DNA from: Kappaphycus alvarezii
Taxonomy: Eukaryota > Rhodophyta > Florideophyceae > Gigartinales > Solieriaceae
NCBI GenBank assembly: GCA_002205965.3
Contig: NADL03000221.1
Coordinates: 1 to 64,000, forward strand
Length of the DNA: 64,000 bases
Reading direction: 5' to 3'
The notes beneath the pieces were generated by a model. The model saw only the letters and a program-made list of their open reading frames with translations. It ran no database searches and had not been told where the DNA came from. The position numbers and the translations under genes are program-made. This document shows, one piece after another, positions 20,003 to 31,012 of this stretch (its first letter is position 1; every line of letters starts with the position of its first letter).

Positions 20003-20668
20003 ATGTCTACTCGTTCCGGTAAGCTATTTGAATAATTCCATTTCTTTGCACATCGAAGTGATTCTCTTTGCACCTTTTGGTTGGTCTAAAGACTCATAAT
20101 CCCAAAAGCTGTTACTGACGATCACTTCCACTTTTGTGCCTGCTTTTGCGGGGTTGTGCTAGACTCGGAATTAGCCCTGGTGCCCCGAGTGCCCAGGGCT
20201 GCGACAGTTAGGACTTTGCCATCTGTGGGGAGGACAGTTGTGGAATCGATCGAAGTACTCGAACCAGAAGGACCGCCGCCGAAGACGCTCGCGCTTCCCT
20301 CGTCTAGGGAAAGGTATAGGATCCCTCGTAAGTCAGTACCTCTGGATAAGCCAATAAAGAAAGTTCAACGCCTCTCGGCAAAGAAAGCTAAAGCCCTCGC
20401 CGATCGAGTTGCCAAGAAGGAACTAAAGGCTAAACGAAGAGTTCCGCCGAGGAACAAGAGGTACTGCAAGCTCTGTGATATTAGCTGCAATAGCGCACAG
20501 ACATTCTACGATCACATCAATTCTAAGGGTCATAGGACTAGAGAGAAAAACAAGAAAAAGACCCCTAGGTGTACTGCTTGTGATAGAGTGTTCGATTCCC
20601 ACGAGGTTCTCAAGCGTCACGAGAACGGGAAGGAACACTTGAAAGTAGTTTTGTCCCAGAGAATTTAA
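20003..20668 (+). CDS. Copia-1 5' ORF, copy A: double U1-like C2H2 zinc-finger protein (spliced)
   Basis: Predicted join of 20003-20018 and 20163-20668, 173 residues. ATG plus four codons end at a GTAAGC donor; the acceptor TGCTAG at 20162 restores frame into DSELALVPRV. Residues 26-52 are acidic and proline-rich (IEVLEPEGPPPKTLALPS). Residues 66-105 are Lys/Arg-rich and could serve nuclear entry or nucleic acid binding. Finger 1: C107, C110, H123, H129. Finger 2: C142, C145, H158, H164. Both are C-x2-C-x12-H-x5-H, the U1-like/JAZ type. It lies between the tRNA site and gag, outside the usual copia gene set. The frame is also intact in copy C. Function is unknown; regulation of splicing, export or packaging of element RNA is possible. 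Confidence 0.8.
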
Positions 20669-20766
20669 AGAGATCCATTTGTTTGTTTGAAGCGACGTCT
20701 TTGGCCTTTGCTTTAGTCTAGAGTTTCGTGTGCTGTGTTCTTATAGAGGTGGGCTTGCCACTACAA

Positions 20767-20781
20767 GGGACTATCGGTCCC
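20767..20781 (+). ncRNA. Leader hairpin before Copia-1 gag
   Basis: GGGAC-TATCG-GTCCC about 50 bases before the gag ATG, inside a well-kept leader (CTTGCC...CAAG just upstream is a possible second stem). It is kept in copies A, B, C and E; D and F lost bases in the 3' arm. The Copia-2 version changes both arms together. Confidence 0.55.
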
Positions 20782-20828
20782 CGGCTTGGGATCTTCGAAC
20801 AGAACATTAGCACCTCTAGAATATTGCA

Positions 20829-23800
20829 ATGAGTAGCGGAGAAGATCAAGGAGGAGGATCGATGAAGATCGAAAAGCTCACGGATACCAATTTCTACGTG
20901 TGGAAACAGAAGATTCAGCTCCTGTTGGCCCTTCGCGATGTGGAACAGTATATTACTGATGGCACCGTTCCTGAAGATGAACAATCTTCCACTTACAAGG
21001 CATGGAAGCAAGGGGATCGAAAGGCCCGGGCCATCATCGGCCTGTCGCTGTCCGATGATCACCTGGATCATGTGAGAGATGCTGTCACAGCCAAAGAAAT
21101 GTGGGACGCCATCTTGGAAGTTTTTGAGCGCCACACATTACTAAATAAGCTGGCGGCCCGGAGAGACTTCTACACGGTCACCATGCTAGACAATGAGAAA
21201 GTTTTGCCATACATAGGACGTGTGCGACACCTAGCAGCTCGCTTAAAGTCAATGGGAGTCATCATTGATGACAAGGAAATGGCTATGGCAGTTCTCAATG
21301 GTCTTCCGCAGAGGTTTCAAAATCTCATTGTAGCGCTTGACGCTCTTGGATCCGAAGATAACACGTTCGGAGTAGAATATGTAAAAAGTCGCCTGCTCCA
21401 AGAGGAGCAACGTGCATCGATGAGCTTACTAGAAGGCAGAATCCGCCAAGGTCTGCTCTTATTGGGCACATCCCTGAGGCAAGGCGTGTTTCGACTTTGA
21501 CATGCACCAACTGTGGTCACAATGGACACTCCGCTGCCCGCTGCTGGGGAAAGGACATCAACGGAAGGCGACCACCGCCACCTGACCGGTTCCTACGTAG
21601 ACAGTCACAGAAGCCTACTGCGATGATTGCTCAAGAGCAAGAAGATCTGGAAATTAATGAAGTCGAGTACATATGTCTGATGAACAAGGTAGATAACTCT
21701 GGTATCAACATAACCTCAAACACTTGGCTTATCGACTCTGGATGCTCCGCGCACATGACATTTGACAAGAGACTGTTCTCCGACTACAGGGAGGTCTCAA
21801 ACAGCCGCGTAGAAATGGGAACAAAAGCGTGTGCAGTAGTAGCTGGAGTCGGGACCGTCCCCATTACGCTTTTAGTGACGGAGTTCAAAAGTCATGCAAG
21901 CTCACCAATGTGCTGCACGTTCCAAGCTTTGCTTTTTCCCTAATTCTGTACGTAAGATGGTCGATAATGGATTTGACGTTGAGTTCGTTCGTGACAAGTG
22001 CACTGTGAAGAGGAGTGACTGCATCGTGGCTACTGCCACAAGTCGAGGAGAGCTGTATGTGCTTGACACATGTAACGAGGTTCATTCGGCGCACAAAGCC
22101 TCTTTGAAGACATGGCATGAAAGATTGGCCACGTTCACACTCAAGGAATATTGTCCATGGCTCGTAAGAACGTGGTAAGTGGACTTCATATCTCCTCTTC
22201 AGATATAACAAGAGACGCTAGCTCATCTTCTGACTGTGAATCTGTGACATGTGATGCGTGTGTGTTAGGAAAAGCAACTCGTGCTGTGATTCCTAAACAG
22301 CGCTCTGGAGGCAGGGCCAAACATTTGCTAGACTTGGTCCATTCGGACGTCTGCGGCCCACTCCAAGTACAGTCAGTAGGTGGTGCTAGATACTTTGTCA
22401 CTTTTATCGATGACCACTCAAACTGGAGTGTTGTCTATCCGATGAAGAGTAAAGATGAAACGTTCCATTTTTATCAGAAGTTTGCCCAATATGCCTTCAC
22501 ACACACTGGTCAACGCGTGAAAGTGCTTCGATCTGATCGTGGTGGAGAGTATCTTTCTTCAGAGTTCCAATCCTTTCTATCGTCACAAGGAACTGTTCAT
22601 CAAACGACCGCTGCATACACACCTGAACAGAATGGTGTGGCAGAACGGCTCAATCGTACCCTGATTGATCTCGTCAGGTCTATGCTGTCCCATATGAAGG
22701 TTCCGAAAGCTTTCTGGGCTGAAGCTCTTGATAACGCAGTTTACGTTCGCAATCGTGTCACGACAAGAGCTTTGGGTGGTCTCGTTACTCCATTTCACCT
22801 ATGGATGAAGAAAAAGCCCGATGTATCTCACCTACGTGTGTTTGGATGTCAATGCTGGTACAAGGTGCCTGGTAATGAGGTGCGTAAACTTGACGACCGC
22901 GCAACAACGGGAATGTTTGTTGGGTATCCGCCGGGAACTAAGGCCTACAAAATTTGGGATGACAATTTACATCGCATTGTTATTTCCAGGGATGTGCAGT
23001 TCGATGAGTCGAGACCAGGGGCTTGCTCTTACGATGAACATTTTTCCGATGATAATGACGTGGACGTTGACCCAGTGGAGGCGACCGATACTGACGAAAT
23101 TGAGTCTGAAACATCTAATGGTGATAATGAACATGGCATTGAAACAGGGTCACCGGCGGAGGTTGAGAACTTTCAAAGTCAAGGTATTGAGCCCGACTCA
23201 ACTAATGAGACTTTGCAACCAGAAGAAGTGAGTGGTGAGCAAGATGCTGGTCCCGGCGATGTGGAACCTCGCCGCTCCACTCGTTCACGACGCCCACCCC
23301 GACAGTGGTGGACAGGCCTGGTGGGAACCAGCTTACTCACACCTTCCTGTGGCGACATCAACATACCGAACTCCTTTAAAGAGGCGATGGGTGGACCACA
23401 ACCACAGTTCTGGCAGAAAGCGATTGATAAGGAGCTAGAGTCCCAACGCAAAAACAAAACCTGGGCACTAGTTCCACGATCGGAAGGTGCCAATATTCTA
23501 ACTTCTCGCTGGGTATTTACTGTAAAGGACATGCCGGACGATAACGGCACGTTGACTCAAAAGGGAAAAGGTCGCCTGGTTGTGCGGGGCTTTCAACAAA
23601 TTGAGGGGATTGATTACTCAGAGACTTTTGCGCCGGTGATCAAATTTACAACGATTCGATTGTTGTTGGCGATTGTAGCCCACTTCGATTTAGAGCTTCA
23701 TCAAATGGACGTGGTCACGGCCTTTCTGAACGGTGACTTAGAAGAGGATATTTATATGGAGCAGCCTGAAGGTATCGTTGACTCTTCCAGGCCCAATCAT

Positions 23801-24928
23801 GTTTGCAAACTTCTCAAGGCTATCTATGGTCTTAAGCAAGCGAGTCGACAATGGCACAAAAAGATTGACGATTTCCTTATTCACACGCTTGGCTTCAAGA
23901 CTACGAGAAGTGACGCCTGTCTATATACAAACATATCAGAAAAAGGCGTTATGCTGATTGCCCTATATGTGGATGACTTGCTTCTTGCGGGAAGTGACCT
24001 GAAAGCCGTGACCTGGATGAAAGGTGAACTGAACAAGAGATTTGAGATGAAAGATTTAGGCGAGGCCAAAAAGTGCATTGGGCTTGAAATAAGTAGAAAA
24101 AGGGTCCCTAGACGGATCTATATCTCGCAGACAGAGTATGCCAAGTCCATTTTGAAACGTTTTGGTATGGCCAGTTGCAATCCCGTGAGGACTCCGATGG
24201 AACAAGGATTACACCCTGAGATGTCAACTAGCCCGTATTGCGATGTACCATATCGACAGATCATTGGCTGCTTAATGTTTCTTATGGTAGGGTCACGTCC
24301 AGATCTTGCATATGTGGTGGGAAAACTGTCCCAACACTGTGAGAACCCTCGCGAGGACCACTGGCAAGCAGCCAAACGAGTTCTGAGATATATCAAAGGA
24401 ACGCTCTCACTAGGTGTAATTCTAGATGGAAATCTCCCAGTGCAAACTCTAGAGGGCTTCAGCGATGCAGACTGGGGTGGTTGCTTGGACTCGAGAAAGT
24501 CCACCAGTGGATATGTGTTCAAACTGTGTGGGGGAGCTATTAGTTGGTCATCTAGGAGACAAACGGTCGTTGCGAAATCCACATGCGAAGCGGAGTATAT
24601 TGCACTGTGTGAGGCTTGCAAAGAGGCAGCTTGGCTCAGGTGCCTTCTTGCAGACGCATTGGGAAAGTCGAAAGACAGCACAGTTACAATCGGGTGTGAT
24701 AATGCTGGTACAATAGCGTTTGCGGGTAACGAAGGAGTGAACAGGCGAAATAAGCACATTGACATATCATATCATTTTGTCCGAGATGCTGTGACTCGAA
24801 AGATTGTTTCACTGTTTCACGTACCTTCTACAGATATGCCAGCAGATATACTCACCAAGCCTCTTGGTCGCATTCAATTCATACAATGCATAAAATCTCT
24901 AGGCCTCGGAGAGCTGCACGATGCTTAG
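20829..24928 (+). pseudogene. Copy A gag-pol
   Basis: Gag from ATG 20829 (MSSGEDQGGG, WKQKIQLLLALRD, HTLLNKLAARRDFYTV). Frame is lost near 21425 where an A is missing, returns for the knuckle and protease (CTNCGHNGHSAARC, WLIDSGCSAHMT; 21497-21870), is lost again near 21880 and 21945, and once more near 22125. From 22151 to the TAG at 24926 one open frame covers integrase, RT (YVDD at 23966) and RNase H (SDADWGG near 24460). In family members gag and pol share one frame. This copy cannot make the whole chain. Confidence 0.9.
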
Positions 24929-24939
24929 GTCATGTAATC

Positions 24940-24947
24940 GAGGGGGG
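24940..24947 (+). other. Copy A polypurine tract
   Basis: GAGGGGGG directly before the TGTTGTTG of the 3' LTR; the same tract adjoins the LTRs of copies B-G. Confidence 0.78.
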
Positions 24948-26316
24948 TGTTGTTGATTTGGCAAGACGATCACATGACCCCACATCGGTGCCAAACCTCA
25001 TAAGAGGCATGAGGCATGTTCCACGTGTACACATGCACACGTGTCGAATGAAGGGTGGCGCTAAGGCATTCCGGAAGAAATCCAAAGTTCCCAGGGACGA
25101 AAGTACGATTTTGAGAGATCAGCGATTTAGAGGGCAAAATGTTGTTTATGGGGTGATTTTACGTAGGGTAGGGTACTATAAGTGGATGATGAGTATACTG
25201 TATGAGAGATATGCTGAGGAAAGCTATGTACACGTGTACGTGGTGGCAGTTGTGTATGTGATGTACACGTGGTACAGCTAAGAGAGAAACCTTTTTGTGC
25301 AGTGTTGTACACGTACTGTACTAGTGCCAAATGAGGAACTGTACTTCGCACTGTACATCGTAATATACCAAGTACTGTACTCCTTACTATACCTGAGTTT
25401 GTACAGTAGGAATCAATTATGGCAATACTGTCATGACTGCTAGAAAGAGGTATTTGATTTTATATATGTATGAGGATTCTAGTTATGATTAGGGTTTTAT
25501 CCAGCTGCATCCAAAAATCGGTTATGTGATTTCATCATATGTATGAGGTTTCTAGTTATGATTGGTTTTATCCAGCTGCATCCAAAAATCAGTTATGTGA
25601 TTCCATCATACGTATGTGGTTTCTAGTTATGATATTGGTTTGTACAACTGCATCCAAAAATCAGTTATGTGATTCCATCATACGTATGTGGTTTCTAGTT
25701 ATGATATTGGTTTGTACAACTGCATCCAAAAATCAGTTATGTGATTCCATCATACGTATGTGGTTTCTAGTTATGATATTGGTTTGTACAACTGCATCCA
25801 AAAATCAGTTATGTGATTCCATCATATGTATGTGGTTCGTATTATGATGAAGATTGACGACTGCATCCAAAAATCAGTTATGTGATTCCATCATATGTAT
25901 GAGGTTCGTAATTATGATGAAGATTGGACCGACTGCATCCAAAAATCAGTTATGTGATTCTATTATACGTATGACGGATTGAGTCCGTTATTTTGGCACA
26001 AGGGAATTCGTTTCCGGTAAGTCTGCAAAATAAGGTACTGTATTGATGTGTGTATTGGGCCAACCTATTTACACAAATTTGTCAACTTTGGAAGCAGTTC
26101 CAAATTTGCCCCTAATGACTGTTATCACCGGGCCAAGATCTTGAAATCCGCTCAAATGGCTCAGTTTGGGGATTCTGTTAGTGGACGCAGTGAGTTAGAA
26201 AGTAGTTGTAGGTTGTACTTAAGGCCAGGATTTTAGAGTTCCGAGTAAATTCTGGGTAGCCAAGCCCGCAACTTCATCCGTCCAGCAAAGTCCTTCACCC
26301 TCTCCGATTCCCATTA
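24948..26316 (+). repeat. Copy A 3' LTR
   Basis: Matches 18481-19906 apart from scattered substitutions, indels and one fewer minisatellite unit. It ends CCCATTA and is followed directly by gag coding sequence of another copy. Confidence 0.92.
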
Positions 26317-28521
26317 TATTCTAGAGGTGTTTGAGCGACATATGCTGCTGAACAAGTTGGCTGCTCGTAGAGAGTTTTACACTGTCAGTGTGCTAGAAAA
26401 TGAGAAGGTGCTTCCGTATATCGGACGTGTGAGACACCTGGCGGCTCGTTTGAAGTCCATGGGGGTCGTTATCGATGACAAATAGATGGCTATGGCAGCG
26501 CTTAACGGCCTTCCACGCGTTTTCACAGCCTCATTGTTGCTCTGGACGCTCTTGGATCTGAAGACAACTCCTTTGGAGTGGAGTATGTCAAAAGTCGTCT
26601 ACTTCAAGAGGAACAACGAGCTTCAATGAAGTCGTCCAGGCGACAGATGACTTCAAGTTCCGCCCTTATTGGCAATGTTTTTGAAGGAAGGCGCCAGTCT
26701 TCCTTGACGTGCACTAATTGTGGTCACACCGGACACACCGCCTCCCGTTGCTGGGGAAAGGATGTTAATGGAAAGCGACCTTCTCCACCCGAACGATTTC
26801 AGCGGAGGCAATTACAGAAGCCAACGGCGAATGATCGCTCAAGAAAAGGATGGCTCGGAAGTGAATGAGGTGGAGTATATTTGTCTGGTGAACAAAGCGG
26901 ATAAGTCTAACGTTAAAATAACCTCTAACACATGGCTTATAGATTCCGGGTGCTCCGCCCACATGACGTTTGACAAAAGCCTCTTTACAGACTACCGTGA
27001 GGTCTCGAACACCCGCGTTGAGATGGGAACCAAGGCTTGTGCGATTGTGGCTGGAGTCGGGAGCATTCATTTGATGCTATCAGTGAACGGCATTGAAAAA
27101 TCTTGTAAGCTCAGCAATGTGCTACACGTTCCCAGTTTTGCCTTTTCTTCTAATTTCAGTACGCCAGATGGTCGACAATGGACTTGATGTTCAGTTTGTT
27201 CGTGACAAGTGTACTGTAAAGAGAAAAATGACTGTACTGTGCAACCGCGACAAGTAAAGAAGAGCTCTACGTGCTTGATACGTGTGATATGACTCATTCC
27301 GCTCACAAAGCCTCCTTGAAGACGTGGCACGAAAGACTTGCCACAGTTCATACTAAAGGAATCTTGTCTATGTCTCGCAAGAACGTGGTAAGTGGACTTC
27401 ATCTTTCTTCTTCAAATGATACCAAAGATACTGGCTCATCTTCTGACTGTGATTCCGTGAAATGGATGCTTGTGTGGTAGGAAAAGCAACTCGTGCTGTA
27501 ATTCCCAAACATCGCTCAGAGGTAGGGCAAAGCAGCTGCTAGACTTAGTCCATTCGGACGTCTGTGGCCCACTCCAAACACAGTCATTAGGTGGTGCGAG
27601 ATACTTTGTACGTTCATCGATGATTACTCCAACTGGAGCGTTGTCTATCCGATGAAAAGTAAAGATGAAACTTTCGAGTTCTATAAGAAGTTTGCCAATT
27701 ATGCCCTTACGCATACCGGTCAGCGAGTGAAAGTGTTTCGTTCAGATCGTGGAGGGGAGTATCTTTCCTCGCAGTTCCAATCCTTCTTATCGTCACAAGA
27801 ACGGTTCATCAAACGACCGCCGCTTACACGCCTGAAACAAATGGCGTCGCAGAACGGTTCAACCGTACATTGATAGATCTGGTTCGGTCTATGCTGTCCC
27901 ACATGCAGGTTCCAAAGTCATTTTGGGCTGAAGCCCTAGACAATGCCGTGTATGTGCGGAATCGTGTAACAACCAGAGCCTTGGAAGTTCCATTACGCCT
28001 CATCAACTTGTGGATGAGGATAAACCAGATGTGTCTCACTTGAGGGTATTTGGCTGCCAATGCTGGTACAAACTGCATGCCCATGAGTGCAGAAACTTGA
28101 TGAACGTGCATGAAAGGAATGTTTCTTGGATACCCAGCCGGAACGAAGGCCTATAAGGTATGGGATGACGAACTGAATCGCGTAGTTATTTCACGAAATG
28201 TGCAGTTTGATGAAATCCAGGCGAGGCCTTGTTCGGTTGACGACAATACATCGCATCAAAATGACGAAAATTTTGAGCCAGAGGATGTGAGCGTTGCTGA
28301 CGAAACTGACCCCGATACTTTAATGGCAAATATCGGTGAAAATGGCAACTCTGGTCATTGGAAGGTCAAAATGAGCCCGTTCTAAATCCAAATATGAACC
28401 CAGAGCCCCGGATGCGAGCTTGGAACCAGAGCATACAAGTGGTGCAGACGGAGATGGACCTAGCAATGTACCACTTCGCAGATCAGGTCGATCACGTCGC
28501 CCACCAAGACAATGGTGGAAG
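26317..28521 (+). pseudogene. Copia-1-like gag-pol fragment, divergent copy
   Basis: Starts inside gag (ILEVFERHMLLNKLAARREF) and runs through a stop near 26484, the knuckle (CTNCGHTGHTASRC), protease (WLIDSGCSAHMT), the pre-integrase region (WHERLA, then ASRK-type linker), the integrase core (LVHSDVCGPLQTQ, FRSDRGGEY) and the linker after integrase (around 28500). At least six frame changes occur. It differs at many codons from copies A-G, so it belongs to an older or sister lineage. It is bounded by the copy A LTR on the left and cut by a minus-oriented LTR at 28522. RT and RNase H are absent. Confidence 0.85.
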
Positions 28522-29703
28522 TGAAGATGAGTTGCGATGGGGAAGGCTGGTGGGAGAGAGGATGAAGCTGCGGGCTTGGCTACCCAGAATTTACTCGGTA
28601 CTCTAAAATTCTGACCTTAAGTACAACCTGCAACTACTCTCTAACTCACTGCGTCCATTTAACAAAAACATAGAAACTGAACCATTTGGACAGATTGAAA
28701 CATATTAGCCGAGTAATAACGTTCAATTGGGGCATTTTTAGAACTGCTTCCAAAGTTGTCAAATTCATGTAGACAGTTTGGCCCAATACACACATCAATA
28801 CAGCACCTTATTTTTGTAAACTCATCCAAATCGAATTCTTTTGTGCCAAGATAACGGACTCAACCCGTCATACGTATTATGGAATCACACAACTGATTTT
28901 GGATGCAGCCGGCAAACCGTAATCATAATCAGAAACCTCATACGTGCTATAGAATCACATAGTGATTTTGGATGCAGCCGGATAACCCGTAATCATAATT
29001 AGAAACCTCATACGTAAATGGAATCACACAACTGATTTTGGATGCAGCCGGATAACTCGTAATCATAATTAGAAACCTCATACGTGTTATAGAATCACAT
29101 AACTGATTTGGATGCAGCCGGCAAACCGTAATCATAATCAGAAACCCTCATACGTATGGTAGAATCACATAACTGATTTCGGATGCAGCCGGACTAACCA
29201 TAACCAAACTAGAAACCTCATACGTATTATAGAATCACAAAACTGATTTTGGATGCAGCCGGGGATACAGCAGGCATTCTACTGTTACCTGGAGAGACCG
29301 AGCGGTGTAGCCATGATAGTATTTTCATAACCAACTCCCACTGTACGAAACCCAAGTGCAGTAAGAAGTACAGTACGAGGTACAGTAAGAAGCACAGTAC
29401 GAGGTACAGTAAGAAGCACAGTACGACGTACAATACGAAACTTGACACCAGTACAGTATGTGTACACCACTGCACCAAAGGTTTCTACTCTTTGCTGTAC
29501 CACGTGTACATCACATACACAACTGCCACCACGTCCACGAGTACATAGCTTTCCTCAGCATATCTCTCATACAGTATACTCATCATCCACTTATAGTACC
29601 CTACCCTACGTAAAATCACCCCATAAACAACATTTTACCCTCTAAGTCGCTGACCTCTCAAAATCGTACTTTCGTCCCTGGGAACTTTGGATTTCTCCGA
29701 AAC
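28522..29703 (-). repeat. Chimeric LTR: Copia-2 type joined to Copia-1 type
   Basis: Begins TGAAGATGAG, the reverse complement of the Copia-2 LTR end, and carries Copia-2-type minisatellite (about 28875-29260) and GTAC repeats to about 29490. From about 29550 it matches Copia-1 (AGCTTTCCTCAGCATATC). The switch lies in a stretch both families share (CCACGTGTACATCACATACA). The LTR is broken at GAAAC 29699-29703 by copy B and resumes at 37304. Confidence 0.78.
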
Positions 29704-30992
29704 TAATGGGAATCGGGGAGGGTGAAGGACTTTGCGGACGGATGAAGTTGCGGGCTTGGCTACCCAGAATTTACTCGGAACTCTAAAATCTGGCCTTAAG
29801 TACAGCCTACAACTACTTCTAACTCACTGCGTCCACTAACAGAATCCCGCAAACATTGCCATTTGAGCGGATTTCAAGATCTTGGCCCGGTGATAACAGT
29901 CATTAGGGCAAATTTGGAACTGCTTCCGAAGTTGACAATTTGTGTAAATAGGTTGGCCCAATACACACATCAATACAGTACCTTATTTTGCAGACTTATC
30001 GGAACGAATTCCTTGTGCCAAAATAACGGACTCAATCCGTCATACGTTAATAGAATCACATAACTGATTTTGGATGCAGTCGGTCCAATCTTCATCATAA
30101 TTAAACCTCATACATATGATGGAATCACATAACTGATTTTTGGATGCAGTCGGTCCAATCTTCATCATAATTACGAACCTCATACATATGATGGAATCAC
30201 ATAACTGATTTTTGGATGCAGTTGTACAAACCAATATCATAACTAGAAACCACATACGTATGATGGAATCACATAACTGATTTTTGGATGCAGTTGTACA
30301 AACCAATATCATAACTAGAAACCACATACGTATGATGGAATCACATAACTGATTTTTGGATGCAGCTGGTAAACCAATCATAACTAGAAACCTCATACAT
30401 ATGATGAAATCACATAACCGATTTTTGGATGCAGCTGGATAAAACCCTTAATCATAACTAGAATCCTCATACATAATATAAAATCAAATACCTCTTTCTA
30501 GCAGTCATGACAGTATTGCCATAATTGATTCCTACTGTACAAACTCAGGTACAGTAAGGAGTACAGTACTTGGTATATTACGATGTACAGTGCGAAGTAC
30601 AGTTCCTCATTTGGCACTAGTACAGTACGTGTACAACACTGCACAAAAAGGTTTCTCTCTTAGCTGTACCACGTGTACATCACATACACAACTGCCACCA
30701 CGTACACGTGTACATAGCTTTCCTCAGCATATCTCTCATACAGTATACTCATCATCCACTTATAGTACCCTACCCTACGTAAAATCACCCCATAAACAAC
30801 ATTTTGCCCTCTAAATCGCTGATCTCTCAAAATCGTACTTTCGTCCCTGGGAACTTTGGATTTCTTCCGGAATGCCTTAGCGCCACCCTTCATTCGACAC
30901 GTGTGCATGTGTACACGTGGAACATGCCTCATGCCTCTTATGAGTTTGGCACCGATGTGGGGTCATGTGATCGTCTTGCCAAATCAACAACA
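29704..30992 (-). repeat. Copy B 3' LTR
   Basis: Full-type LTR that includes the CACGTG-rich region (30660-30720). On the plus strand it ends AACAACA before the purine tract complement CCCCCCCTCG. Confidence 0.92.
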
Positions 30993-31012
30993 CCCCCCCT
31001 CGATTACATGAC

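Larger units (their letters stand above)
18481..26316 (+). mobile_element. Copia-1 copy A: full-length Ty1/copia element
   Basis: LTRs at 18481-19906 (1426 bases) and 24948-26316 (1369 bases), starting TGTTGTTGAT and ending CCCATTA. The internal part holds the tRNA site, spliced zinc-finger ORF, leader hairpin, gag-pol and purine tract. The flanking five bases differ (CCGGC on the left, TATTC on the right). The left flank is Copia-2 LTR while the right flank is gag of another copy, so the ends do not derive from one simple insertion. Confidence 0.92.

Noticed and set aside
25127..25351. Small open frames repeated in every LTR (Thr/Ser/Tyr-rich, e.g. around the CACGTG region)
   Set aside because: Low-complexity composition from GTAC repeats, present on both strands, with indels that do not respect frame.
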